A stretch of DNA of 64,000 nucleotides from Planctomycetaceae bacterium (GTDB lineage: Bacteria; Planctomycetota; Planctomycetia; Pirellulales; Pirellulaceae). Below, one piece after another: positions 9,337-17,190 of the stretch. The notes under the pieces were generated by a model. It saw only the letters and a list, made by a program, of their open reading frames with translations, was not told where the DNA came from and ran no database searches. The translations under genes were made by a program, and so were the position numbers. Numbering within the stretch: position 1 is the first letter of the stretch; each line of letters starts with the position of its first letter. The DNA is taken from assembly GCA_020638995.1 (NCBI GenBank), contig JACKHM010000001.1, forward strand, positions 744,001 to 808,000. Reading direction: 5' to 3'.

Positions 9337-9848
9337 TGCGAATACTCGCGGCGGAAGCAATACATCTGTTGATAGTGACGATTACCGTCGTCTGCGCCAC
9401 CGGTCTCGCCGGACTACTGCTGGCAAACAGCGAGCAATATAGTTCATTGATCGTAATGGTATTCATGGCCGGAACCATCGGCGGTGTGGCGAATAACTAT
9501 CGTCGCTTGTATCTGCTTCCAACCGATGCCGCGGTTTTGACCGATTCGGACGCGAGTCGATTGCTAACGATTCAACTCTACATTTCACCCTGGATCGGTG
9601 GCATCTTTGCGGTGGTGATGTACGGCATCTTTGCAGCGGGTGCATTACAGGGTGAACTGTTTCCGGAGTTTCAGGCTATCAACGAACGCTTCACCACAGC
9701 GTCTGCCTTCGCAGATCTACTGGTACCTGCGACGAATATTGATGCGGCGAAGGCCATCCTATGGGCGTTTGTAGCAGGTTTCGCCGAACTGCTGGTCCCC
9801 AACTTCATCGACAAGTTGACGCGAGAGAATATGCCTCCCGCTGCCTGA
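9333..9848 (+). CDS. Four-helix integral membrane protein, last gene of the ESX-like operon
   Basis: 171 residues starting with tandem ATG codons (9333 and 9336). Four hydrophobic segments are visible: ~9-30 (LLIVTITVVCATGLAGLLL), ~36-53 (SLIVMVFMAGTIGGVA), ~80-105 (WIGGIFAVVMYGIFAAGAL) and ~138-160 (AILWAFVAGFAELLV). The C-terminal FAELLVPNFIDKL pattern resembles the end of small membrane proteins annotated only as hypothetical. The gene follows the ATPase and may be translationally coupled to the preceding 52-codon frame. As the only other membrane protein in the cluster it could be part of the secretion channel, but the sequence alone does not show this. Confidence 0.7.
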   Translation: MMRILAAEAIHLLIVTITVVCATGLAGLLLANSEQYSSLIVMVFMAGTIGGVANNYRRLYLLPTDAAVLTDSDASRLLTIQLYISPWIGGIFAVVMYGIFAAGALQGELFPEFQAINERFTTASAFADLLVPATNIDAAKAILWAFVAGFAELLVPNFIDKLTRENMPPAA

Positions 9849-10088
9849 ACGTGAGCGTGTTGCTTCGTAAAGCCGACCTCCGTGGCACAACACCATTACT
9901 TGGCGTATGATGTGGAACGCGCGTGCCGCGGAAGTCGTCCGGCGCTTCGTCAAAGTTCAGTTGTCGGGTTAGGTGCCACTGGCGGCGCCCATTCAAATCC
10001 GCCCGGCGATTGAACATTGGGAGCACTGGAAAGGGCACCGGTACACCGAGTTTTAACGGTGACAATACACCCGTAGCGAGTTTAATCG
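9849..10088. other. Intergenic region, no gene recognised
   Basis: About 240 bases separate the membrane-protein gene from the DUF1080 gene. Both strands carry only short open frames without supporting ribosome sites. It probably holds the end of the ESX-like operon and the promoter of the DUF1080 gene, but no confident terminator or promoter boxes were identified. Confidence 0.4.
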
Positions 10089-10733
10089 ATGAAAGAAAAC
10101 AATATCGTCTGTGCCACAATCGTATTTGCTTCCCTGCTTGGTTCCTGGGCAGTCGCCGCTGAGGACGGATTCGTATCTCTTTTCGATGGCAAGACGCTGA
10201 CCGGCTGGGAAGGGAATTTAAAGGTGTTTCGCGTTGAAGACGGTGCGATTGTCGGCGGTAGCCAAACTGAGGCCATTCCGAATAACGAGTTTCTTTGTTC
10301 GGAAAAAGAGTACGGGGACTTCGAACTGCGATTGAAAGCGAAGCTTGCAGGAACGGGCGATAATGCTGGGATTCAATTTCGTAGCGCCCGCATTCCGGAC
10401 CATCATGAAGTCATTGGCTATCAGTGCGACATGGGTTCGGCCTGGGGACGCAAAATCTGGGGTGCGCTCTACGATGAATCTCGCAGGCGAAAGGTGCTGG
10501 CCGAAGACGAGCCTGACAAGGTTCAAAAAGTCTACAACGATAATGACTGGAACGAGTTCGTTATTCGGTGCGAAGGCAACCACATTCAAATCTGGTTGAA
10601 CGGTTTACAAACTGTGGACTATACGGAGTCGGAAGACGTTGCCACGACCGGGATCATCGGCCTGCAAATCCATGGCGGCAAGCCGGCCGTGGCGTCTTAC
10701 AAAGATATTCGGATCAAAGAGCTGTCGAAGTAA
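10089..10733 (+). CDS. Exported DUF1080 (3-keto-disaccharide hydrolase-like) protein
   Basis: 214 residues with a signal peptide (VCATIVFASLLGSWAVAAEDG, cleavage after ~AVAA). The mature part is one DUF1080 concanavalin-like beta-sandwich: FVSLFDGKTLTGWEG at its start, YGDFELRLKAKL in the middle, GIQFRSARIP, WNEFVIRCEGNHIQIWLNG and GIIGLQIHGG towards the end. All are hallmark strings of the family. DUF1080 proteins are abundant in Planctomycetota and are linked to breakdown of oxidised disaccharides or glycans outside the cytoplasm. The start is an ATG at 10089. The next gene begins 15 bases after the stop and may be co-transcribed. The precise substrate cannot be read from the sequence. Confidence 0.9.
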   Translation: MKENNIVCATIVFASLLGSWAVAAEDGFVSLFDGKTLTGWEGNLKVFRVEDGAIVGGSQTEAIPNNEFLCSEKEYGDFELRLKAKLAGTGDNAGIQFRSARIPDHHEVIGYQCDMGSAWGRKIWGALYDESRRRKVLAEDEPDKVQKVYNDNDWNEFVIRCEGNHIQIWLNGLQTVDYTESEDVATTGIIGLQIHGGKPAVASYKDIRIKELSK

Positions 10734-10748
10734 CAGGCAGTTCATTCT

Positions 10749-11366
10749 GTGGCCACACCGCGATTTATTTACTTTGACCTAGGCAATGTCCTCGTTCATT
10801 TCGACCACCATCGTGGTGCGCGGCAGATGGCAGCAGTTGCGGGCGTTTCGAAGCGACTGGTCTGGGAGGTCGTCTTCGAGAGTGAACTCGAATTGGAATA
10901 CGAGCGTGGGACGATCTCGACGCGCGAGTTTTACGAAGTGTTTTGTGATCGGACGGGCACGCTCCCGGAGTACGAGGCGTTGCTCTTCGCAGCGTCAGAC
11001 ATCTTTGAGTTGAATGGAAGCATCGTCCCGCTATTGTCCGAACTTCGAGAACGGGGCAATCGTTTGGGGATTCTCTCCAACACGAATGAATCACATTGGA
11101 ACTTCATTACTGACGGTCGTTTTCCAATCATTCAGGAATATTTTGAGCTGTACGCACTCAGCTACGAGATGCGGGTGACTAAGCCGGATATTGAATGTTA
11201 TCAGCGGGCCGCAGCGTTTGCTGGCGTCGACCCCGAGGACATTTTTTTCACCGATGATCGGGCAGACAATGTCGCGGGCGCGTTGACTGCAAAGTTTGAT
11301 GCCGTGCAATACACCGGAGTTGATGCTTTACGCAGCGAGATGCAATTGCGACGGATCGTGAACTGA
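10749..11366 (+). CDS. HAD-superfamily hydrolase, YihX/subfamily IA type
   Basis: 205 residues, GTG start. HAD motif I is YFDLGNVL (nucleophile Asp, with the usual second Asp replaced by Gly as in E. coli YihX). Motif II is LGILSNTNESHW, motif III VTKPDIECYQ, and motif IV FFTDDRADNVAGA. This matches the alpha-D-glucose-1-phosphate phosphatase-like branch (FDLGNV type) of cytosolic sugar phosphatases. The C1 cap is helical (residues ~15-85). It sits 15 bases downstream of the DUF1080 gene, so the two may share a transcript. The exact substrate is not predictable from sequence. Confidence 0.85.
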   Translation: MATPRFIYFDLGNVLVHFDHHRGARQMAAVAGVSKRLVWEVVFESELELEYERGTISTREFYEVFCDRTGTLPEYEALLFAASDIFELNGSIVPLLSELRERGNRLGILSNTNESHWNFITDGRFPIIQEYFELYALSYEMRVTKPDIECYQRAAAFAGVDPEDIFFTDDRADNVAGALTAKFDAVQYTGVDALRSEMQLRRIVN

Positions 11367-12174
11367 TTGCGTTCGCTACCCGCGGCGACCAATCGCCCGC
11401 TCCGCGATATTGCCACCGTGTTCGGTTAGGAAGGACAGTTCAATTGGCCGCCGGTCGTTCCCGTCATTCTGTCGTAAAGCGTAGGCTTATCTCAAAAGCC
11501 CCACAGAACATCATAACGTAGGTGCTGTTAATTGAGGGCGATCTATAAAACTCCGCCAAAGTTGCCAACCGTTTTCACGAATCGCGAGGAGATGCATCGG
11601 TTTTTTTCGAGCTAATCGATGAGACGTTCGACAATGACCAAAGAGATTCGCGAAGCGGCTCTGGAATTTCTCCGATGGATGGCGGAAACCGGTGTGTTGG
11701 CGGCTGATAGCGTTCAATAATCGCTGCGATTCTCCGGAGTGTTCGCCCAGTCTAGTACGTTCGTACAGGCCCCATTTGTCGAAATGCTACGTTCTCGATG
11801 ACATCGAAATTCGTCTCGAACAACTCGACACCGAGTAAGCGATTGGGAGGCCGATCCTTCGGTGGGATGCCCAACCACGCGTACTAAGGATCGAAGTCGT
11901 CGGACATAATCTACCTCGAACGGGCGAACGTAAAGCGTCCAATTTATTCGTTCGACGAGCTGTGGGCCATCCATTCGTAGTACGTCGAATGAGCTGCCTA
12001 TTTCTAGCTGTCTGCCCAATCCGAGGCGACACCCGTTCGGCTTAACCTAATCTTCACAACTAATTTATTGAACTGGACACCGCTTCTACAGCGACAATAA
12101 ACTTAGGAATCTTCATGTTGAGATCTTGAAATCTTAACAGATCTTGTTCCTGCGATGCGGAAAGTCGCGCTCAA
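11367..12174. other. 808-base region without an intact gene; contains a decayed gene
   Basis: No intact gene is supported on either strand. The minus strand at ~11690-11907 carries a recognisable but broken copy of a planctomycete-specific domain, listed separately. Just before the next gene (12110-12150) the sequence is AT-rich and has several copies of agatctt-like words, which could be part of a promoter or operator. Confidence 0.6.
11690..11907 (-). pseudogene. Decayed N-terminal WLGIPP domain protein (planctomycete-specific)
   Basis: Read on the minus strand from the ATG at 11907, the translation gives MSDDFDP-stop-YAWLGIPPKDRPPN, then RLLGVELFETNFDVIENVA and RQMGPVRTY-stop. A shift of frame then gives GEHSGESQRLLNAIS. 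From knowledge of the family, this tracks a domain found at the start of many planctomycete proteins (consensus near WLGIPPKDQPPNHYRLLGLE ... VRTYQLGEHS ... SQRLLNELA). Both stops are TAG at positions where Gln would fit, so two CAG-to-TAG changes plus a frameshift have inactivated it. The rest of the parent gene was not found downstream. Confidence 0.65.
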
Positions 12175-13044
12175 ATGGTAGATCTTTTTCTCGGTATGCT
12201 GCTATTGGCAGTCGCATCGGCGGTGGCGCTTGCTGCCGGCCTGTACGTTGAACGACAGCTCTCCTACCGAGCATGCGACACGCTGGCAATCGGCGTAGTC
12301 CTTTTCGCCGGCATCTACGGACACTCGATTTGGCAACGTGTAGCCTTGGCCGAACTTTTCCCGTTCTCGAACCTAATTGTCGTCGCCAATTGGTTTCCGA
12401 TCTTTGCTGCCTTCATCATCGGGTTGGCTTGGAAACGAATCCCCGGCGGCCACTGTCGGAGGTGTCTTCCAAGTCTGGCGCTTTACCTCACCGCTTGGTT
12501 TGCAGTCGTAACACCGATACTGGGCGAATCGCCGCGCTGCGATGATGTCTGGACGGAGGACGGATTTTGCGCCCAGTCGACTGAGCATACTTGCACAGCG
12601 GCCAGTGCCGCGAGTTTATTGCGTCTCTGCGGTATCGAGGCGACCGAACAGGAAATGGCCGACCTCTGCCTGACTCGGACAGGTACGACTTGGCAAGGCC
12701 TATATCGTGGCCTCAAACTCAAGACAGAAGCGACCGATTGGGATGTAAGTGTCGTACGAGGCGACGTGGGAGACTTGGTCGCTGCGTCCTCAAGTCCCAT
12801 GATTCTGAGCGTTGGTCTTGAGTGGGGCCGGGAAGTCGATGGTGCTTATGAACGCGAGTTTGGTTGGGCACCTGGACTTCGACACTCGGTATTAATGCTT
12901 TCCGCCGACGGCGCGGATCGAGTTGAAATCGCCGATCCGAATCCAGACATCGGTCGCGAGATTTGGACCGTCGATGAATTGTCTCTGCTCTACCGCGGGC
13001 CCGCGTTGCAGCTTGTGCAGCGCAAAGAAACTCCCTCCAGCTGA
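12175..13044 (+). CDS. Membrane protein with C39-like papain-fold cysteine peptidase domain
   Basis: 289 residues. The N-terminal ~110 contain about four hydrophobic helices (DLFLGMLLLAVASAVALAAG, TLAIGVVLFAGIYG, FPIFAAFIIGLAW, ALYLTAWFAVVTPIL). A peptidase-C39-like domain follows at ~120-285. The likely catalytic residues are Cys140 in STEHTCTAASAASLL, His237 in LRHSVLML and Asp254 in EIADPN. This order and spacing fit the C39 bacteriocin-processing peptidase fold, but no ABC transporter part is present. The active site is probably extracytoplasmic. The gene stands alone and converges on the SapC gene. Target unknown. Confidence 0.7.
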   Translation: MVDLFLGMLLLAVASAVALAAGLYVERQLSYRACDTLAIGVVLFAGIYGHSIWQRVALAELFPFSNLIVVANWFPIFAAFIIGLAWKRIPGGHCRRCLPSLALYLTAWFAVVTPILGESPRCDDVWTEDGFCAQSTEHTCTAASAASLLRLCGIEATEQEMADLCLTRTGTTWQGLYRGLKLKTEATDWDVSVVRGDVGDLVAASSSPMILSVGLEWGREVDGAYEREFGWAPGLRHSVLMLSADGADRVEIADPNPDIGREIWTVDELSLLYRGPALQLVQRKETPSS

Positions 13045-13065
13045 GACAGACCAACTGGAGGGAGT
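13030..13065. terminator. Hairpin between convergent genes
   Basis: A perfect 11-base inverted repeat (actccctccag / ctggagggagt, 14-base loop) begins inside the last codons of the C39-like gene and lies before the stop of the convergent SapC gene. There is no long T-run on the plus side; the position suits a terminator serving either direction. Confidence 0.6.
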
Positions 13066-13093
13066 AACACTTTCAGATTCTTCGATCGATTGC

Positions 13094-13822
13094 TTACTTG
13101 GCAGCGGGAGCGGCTGCTTTGGCAGTTCGCTCTAATACGCGGCGGAAGTTGTTCATCGAAAGAAGGTGAATGTAGGTGAGTTCCAACTCGTCCGTCTTGG
13201 CGAGTTCGGCCAACTTGTCACCTGGGAGGTTGCGAAGCTTGTCGCGATTTACGGCCATGAAACCACCAAGCGATTTCTTCTCGCCACCGGGCAGCGTGAA
13301 GTCAGCCTTCATCGGTTCGAGCAAACCAAGATCCTTCAGGTGCTTGCAGTAAGTCTGCGTGCGGACGAAGTGTGCTTGCGATTCTTCGAGGAACTTCAGC
13401 ATTCGGCTGAGGTACTCGGTTCGTTCGCCCTTATCGTCGAACAAACGATCGCCCTTGCCATCCTTGTTGCAGCCGCCCCAGTTCTCATCTACACACAAGG
13501 TGTAGGTGTTCTCTTGTTGAGCGAACACGAATGGGTAGCGGCGGACGAACGCTGGAATATAATCCGCCGTCCACTTGCCATCGGCATCGACATATTGGTT
13601 CTTGGTGCCCTCGAGGCCCAGAATTACGACGGGAGCGACGGCTTCCTCGTTACCGGCGAACACGATCGTGTACTCGCTCGCCGCGGCGGTCATCTCGACG
13701 GCCATCAACGGAACCGAGTTAACATTGGCGGCGAAGCCAAAGTCGGCGCGATCAATGCTCAATTCGCCGTGCCGTTGTGGGGAGACGGGTGCAACATTTT
13801 CGTAGAAAAGAAGTTGTGCCAT
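13094..13822 (-). CDS. SapC family protein
   Basis: 242 residues, starting MAQLLFYENVAPVSPQRHGELSI. It has the SapC family pattern: an N-terminal strand region, PVVILGLEGTKNQYVDADGKWTADYIPAFVRRYPF in the middle (longer family motif at residues ~66-100), a LCVDENW motif, and a C-terminal FTLPGGEKKSLGGFMAVNRDKL segment. The first SapC was described next to the S-layer gene of Campylobacter, but the family is widespread and its biochemical role is not established. There is no signal peptide, so it is probably cytosolic. The C-terminus is Ala-rich (AKAAAPAAK). It converges on the C39-like gene with a hairpin between them. Confidence 0.85.
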   Translation of the reverse strand: MAQLLFYENVAPVSPQRHGELSIDRADFGFAANVNSVPLMAVEMTAAASEYTIVFAGNEEAVAPVVILGLEGTKNQYVDADGKWTADYIPAFVRRYPFVFAQQENTYTLCVDENWGGCNKDGKGDRLFDDKGERTEYLSRMLKFLEESQAHFVRTQTYCKHLKDLGLLEPMKADFTLPGGEKKSLGGFMAVNRDKLRNLPGDKLAELAKTDELELTYIHLLSMNNFRRVLERTAKAAAPAAK

Positions 13823-14151
13823 GGTTCTGTTGGTCCCTACTAGTGTGACAGTGAGTGAGAATTCCCCGGTTTAGCGTGCGAGATTTTGTCGCCCACGCCG
13901 GTTATACCATTTGTTTAAGTCTAATCCCCGTTTCACGCCTGTCACGTGTTTTGCATGGAAAAATCGAAAAATTTGCCGCCAACCATGCTTGAACTTTTTG
14001 GAGAACCGGAAATCCCGGCATTTCCGGCAGGGGAACTGGTCACGAAGCAGAGGGCGAAGAACGGATTTCGGAGTACGCTCGAATTAGGGGGAGCCTACGC
14101 GAGCCCCGCGCGACAACTCCTGACCACCACCAACACAAACGATTGTGAACC
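13823..14151. other. 329-base region upstream of SapC, no gene supported
   Basis: This holds the SapC promoter region and the end of the FGE-like gene's transcript. A plus-strand frame of 69 codons (13946-14155) has no ribosome site and no recognisable product. A small hairpin is listed separately. Confidence 0.45.
14006..14027. terminator. Short hairpin downstream of the FGE-like gene
   Basis: A perfect 8-base inverted repeat ccggaaat/atttccgg with a 6-base loop lies 125 bases past the FGE-like stop in the direction of its transcription. Read on the minus strand it is followed by a weakly A/T-rich stretch. It could be an intrinsic terminator; support is limited to the structure. Confidence 0.35.
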
Positions 14152-15336
14152 CTAATTAGCCCCTTCGAGTTCCTTGATCGCGTTTGGTAACTTCTCGTCA
14201 ACAATTCCCAACACGCCGCGTCCTTCTTCGAGACGAATCTGTACGTCAAACTTGATGTCCTCAACGTCTGCATCCCAAAACTTCGACATTTCCTTCTTGG
14301 GAAGCTCGTTGAGCGGACGAAGCAAGCGGAAACCGACTCCTCTTGCCGGATCGTCGGTAAACCACCAGGGGCTAAGTGGCAAGTTAGGATCTTGTGCTTT
14401 CCAGTCGATGTCATGCGAAGCTAACCGCGACGCGGCGCGACATCCCGTGGCGTCGTCATCCCAAGATCCGCCGCGTAGGACACGAGGAAATGCTTTTGTG
14501 GGCCAAGCGATCGCCGACAGACCATTGAGTTGCTTGCCTACCAGCCGCGTGTATCCTTCTTCGGCGTACTCATCCAAGCACCATTCCCACACGTTACCGT
14601 GCATGTCGTACAGCCCCCAAGGATTTGGCTTCTTTTGTCCGACGATTTGGGGTGATTCGTCGGCGTTGTCGTAGAACCAACCGTAGTCGCTGAGGCTACC
14701 TGCATCGTCACCAAAATGAAACGCCGTAGATGTTCCCGCGCGACATGCATATTCCCACTCCGCCTCTCCGGGCAAACGATATTGATTGCCGGTAATGGCC
14801 GCCAACCACTTCGTATACTGCTTCGCAGCATACTGTGTCATCGTAACGGCGGGCTGTTGTGGATCTTCTCCGAGTTCAAAGGTGAAACTGGGATCGTAAA
14901 GCTCTGTCGGCGCGGTAATGGCATCGATTTTCGTTGCATCGTTCACCGGTCGGACTTTTTGCGATTCGAACTCTTTGAATACTGTGTACAAGCTCATGAA
15001 ATACTTGTATTCATGCCAAGTCACTTCGTACTTGCCCATCCAAAACGGTTCGATGGTGACTTCAACTTGAGGCCCCTCGTCATCCTTGCGATCGATTTCC
15101 GAGTTCGGGCTGCCGAGAAGAAATGTTCCACCTGGAATCGGCTCCATTGAAAACGTAACATCCGTCCCTGGAATAGTACGCGTATAAGGCACCATGAAGC
15201 CGCGATCCGTTTCGACATAGCGTCCTTCGGTCGGCTTCTCCTTGACGAGGCCAAACGTCTCATCCCCGTTCACGACCGCCGTGGAAAGGAGAAGGATCGA
15301 ACCTGTGAATACGCCTAGTTTGCGATTTATCGTCAT
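14152..15336 (-). CDS. Exported formylglycine-generating-enzyme-like (SUMF1/FGE-sulfatase) protein
   Basis: 394 residues with a signal peptide (LGVFTGSILLLSTAVVNGDE). The FGE/SUMF1 fold follows from ~60: MEPIPGGTFLLGSP, WMGKYEVTWHEYKYFM, YRLPGEAEWEYACRAGT, LYDMHGNVWEWCLDEY, RVLRGGSWDDDATGCRAA and GVGFRLLRPL. In true FGE these elements build the pocket that oxidises the sulfatase Cys to formylglycine; in planctomycetes many copies are exported and of uncertain function. A Cys lies in EWCLDEY and another in TGCRAAS, but the paired catalytic Cys of aerobic FGE cannot be assigned by eye. The ATG is preceded by CAAGGAAACTCTC, a good ribosome site. No sulfatase gene is in the window. Confidence 0.85.
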   Translation of the reverse strand: MTINRKLGVFTGSILLLSTAVVNGDETFGLVKEKPTEGRYVETDRGFMVPYTRTIPGTDVTFSMEPIPGGTFLLGSPNSEIDRKDDEGPQVEVTIEPFWMGKYEVTWHEYKYFMSLYTVFKEFESQKVRPVNDATKIDAITAPTELYDPSFTFELGEDPQQPAVTMTQYAAKQYTKWLAAITGNQYRLPGEAEWEYACRAGTSTAFHFGDDAGSLSDYGWFYDNADESPQIVGQKKPNPWGLYDMHGNVWEWCLDEYAEEGYTRLVGKQLNGLSAIAWPTKAFPRVLRGGSWDDDATGCRAASRLASHDIDWKAQDPNLPLSPWWFTDDPARGVGFRLLRPLNELPKKEMSKFWDADVEDIKFDVQIRLEEGRGVLGIVDEKLPNAIKELEGAN

Positions 15337-15725
15337 GAGAGTTTCCTTGAGGTGTTTTCACCTGCCGTTTGGCAACGAGCTAAAAATCGCAACCGTTTGC
15401 CATCGCTCGCCAAGTGAACAACTACGCCACTCAGCGGATTAAGGTAGCGAGTTGCGGGGACACCCGCTCCGCCGCGAGATTCTTGGTTGCTTACGACAGA
15501 CTACTAGTATACTTACCGAGCCTCTCAGGGGCACCGGTCTGCTGTCGTCGCAAGAAGCGAACAACGCGAGCCATTTGATTGGCTCGCGTCATCCCGAGTC
15601 GGCGGGCAACCACATTCTCAGCGACTATCTCTGATCTGATATTCAGCCCGTCCCCCCCCTGAAGTCTTCAGGCATTAGTTCGGGGCCTTTGAGCGTTCGT
15701 GCGGAGGCAACTGAGTCCCGAGTTC
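15337..15725. other. 389-base intergenic region between two minus-strand genes
   Basis: No gene is supported. It contains a strong hairpin (listed separately) that probably ends the EF-hand transcript, and the promoter and leader of the FGE-like gene. Confidence 0.5.
15564..15589 (-). terminator. Strong hairpin after the EF-hand gene
   Basis: A perfect 10-base inverted repeat acgcgagcca/tggctcgcgt with a 6-base loop lies 137 bases past the EF-hand stop. On the minus strand it is followed by the T-rich TTGTTCGCTTCTTG, as expected for an intrinsic terminator. The arm acgcgagcc recurs in a second inverted repeat at 52744-52797. Confidence 0.6.
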
Positions 15726-16505
15726 CTAGGCTTGCAGTTTCTTTCGATTCTTAAACTCTTCGACGGCCTTGGCCCGTTCATCTTGGTTCAACTTGCCGTC
15801 TCCGTCCGCGTCGAACTTTTCAAGCAGTTCTTTTTTGTCGACGCGTGCCTCGCGAGGCTCGGCATTTCCAGGAGCCTCGCCGCGTTGTCCGCGAAATCTG
15901 GAAACGGCTTCTCGAGCAGCTGTTTGTTCGGCTTCGTCGAGCCTGCCATCGCCGTCTTTGTCAAACCGTTTGACGAACTCCTTGCGGTCGAACGCACCAT
16001 CTCCTGGACGTCCCGCTCCGGCACCGCCGTTTTTCATCATTTCCTCGCGGGCCTTCATGGCGGCCTCGCGTTCTTGTTCGTCAAGCTTCCCATCGCCATC
16101 TTTGTCAAATCGTTTGAGGGCTTCGGGTGGGATCCGATTACCTTCAACGCCCGGTCGGCCACCATCGGCAACACGTTTTGACATGAACTCTCGCGCGGCC
16201 GCACGCTCCACTTCGCTCAACCGGCCATCGCCGTCCTTATCGAATTGCTTCAAGAGTTGAGCCATATCCATGCGACTGCCCGCTAGGTTGCCTCGCATCT
16301 TCGTGGCGGCGGCACGAGCTTTCGCCTGCTCTTCTTCATTCAGTTTGCCATCACCATCGGCGTCAAACTGTTTTAGGAGTCGTTCGCGAAATTCTCCGCC
16401 CAGTTGGCGGCCCGGATCGGGACGTCGGTTTTCGTCCTGGGCAAACGCGGAACCGGTCAGTCCAATCGCAACGGTAATCGTGAGTGCAAAGGGAACCTGT
16501 CGCAT
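15726..16505 (-). CDS. Exported EF-hand calcium-binding protein with five loops
   Basis: 259 residues. A signal peptide (FALTITVAIGLTGSAFAQDE, cleavage after AFA) leads into five EF-hand loops of the form FD[AK]DGDG[KR]L: FDADGDGKLNEEEQ, FDKDGDGRLSEVER, FDKDGDGKLDEQER, FDKDGDGRLDEAEQ and FDADGDGKLNQDER, separated by Arg/Glu-rich helices. All loops keep Asp at positions 1, 3 and 5 and Glu at 12, so calcium binding is expected. This is a common exported protein type in planctomycetes, role unknown. The ATG is preceded by AGGAGA at good spacing. Evenly spaced near-identical loops point to internal duplication. Confidence 0.85.
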   Translation of the reverse strand: MRQVPFALTITVAIGLTGSAFAQDENRRPDPGRQLGGEFRERLLKQFDADGDGKLNEEEQAKARAAATKMRGNLAGSRMDMAQLLKQFDKDGDGRLSEVERAAAREFMSKRVADGGRPGVEGNRIPPEALKRFDKDGDGKLDEQEREAAMKAREEMMKNGGAGAGRPGDGAFDRKEFVKRFDKDGDGRLDEAEQTAAREAVSRFRGQRGEAPGNAEPREARVDKKELLEKFDADGDGKLNQDERAKAVEEFKNRKKLQA

Positions 16506-16632
16506 GTGTCTCGTCTCCTGGTACTTCTATGATGGCGTCGAAATCTGTTTGCTACGAGTGACCAAACACCACGGGAATAGCCAAGTTTCGGTGCCCCAAA
16601 GAAAAATCTACCTCACCGATTGGTTTCTTGCT

Positions 16633-17190
16633 TCAATCGCCGAGCAATAGGTCGAGGTAGCTGCGGCGTTCGTTCCGGTGAAGTCCGAGAAAATCTGCCA
16701 ACGAGGCGAGACGGTTTCGGGCAGTCGGCACCTCGGCTTCGGGTACGACGATCTCCAGTTCTGCGTATTGCCCCACACCGATGACGTCGTCCAGCGATAC
16801 TTCAACTTCCGCCTCTTGCCAAATCAGTTGAGATTTACGACGAGTCTTCGATACGTCGGCAACGACACGAAATCCAAGAGCTTCGATCAGCGATTGAAAC
16901 CGCCCCACATAGTCCCCCCCGTCGGGCAGCGGCAGTTCCATTTCCTGCCGCGTTTTCGTGGTCGCATCAATCTTTGGACCCTTGTATGTCACGTAGTTTT
17001 TCTCACCGATGCGTCTCAAACGAAATGCCTCGTCGGTCTGGCCAAAGTCACGTGCCGGGTGAGCGAAGTAAGTATCGACCTGTTCGATTTGAAGGAATGG
17101 TGCGGCACCGATACCGAGCAACTGGGCCTCCAACTTCGGGCTGTCGCTGATTTGGAATTTCTGTTCGACCTCATAAATGGTCTCATTCAT
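16633..17190 (-). CDS. CYTH domain protein (class IV adenylate cyclase/thiamine-triphosphatase-like)
   Basis: 185 residues forming one CYTH domain (triphosphate tunnel metalloenzyme). The N-terminal metal-binding motif ExExK is present as EVEQKF. It is followed by the strand YFAHPARDF, substrate Arg and Lys residues (AFRLRRIGEKNYVTYKGPK), the acidic strand RQEMELPLP, and QAEVEVSLDDVIGVGQYAELEIV near the C-terminus. CyaB-like members act on nucleoside or inorganic triphosphates. The ATG overlaps the stop of the gene upstream (ATGA at 17187-17190), so the two are co-translated. A CHAD gene, Nudix gene and phosphate transporter lie within 6 kb, which suggests phosphate or polyphosphate metabolism rather than cAMP synthesis; this last step is inference. 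Confidence 0.85.
   Translation of the reverse strand: MNETIYEVEQKFQISDSPKLEAQLLGIGAAPFLQIEQVDTYFAHPARDFGQTDEAFRLRRIGEKNYVTYKGPKIDATTKTRQEMELPLPDGGDYVGRFQSLIEALGFRVVADVSKTRRKSQLIWQEAEVEVSLDDVIGVGQYAELEIVVPEAEVPTARNRLASLADFLGLHRNERRSYLDLLLGD

Noticed and set aside
13946..14155. 69-codon plus-strand frame between SapC and the FGE-like gene
   Set aside because: No ribosome site, no recognisable product, and it overlaps a hairpin.
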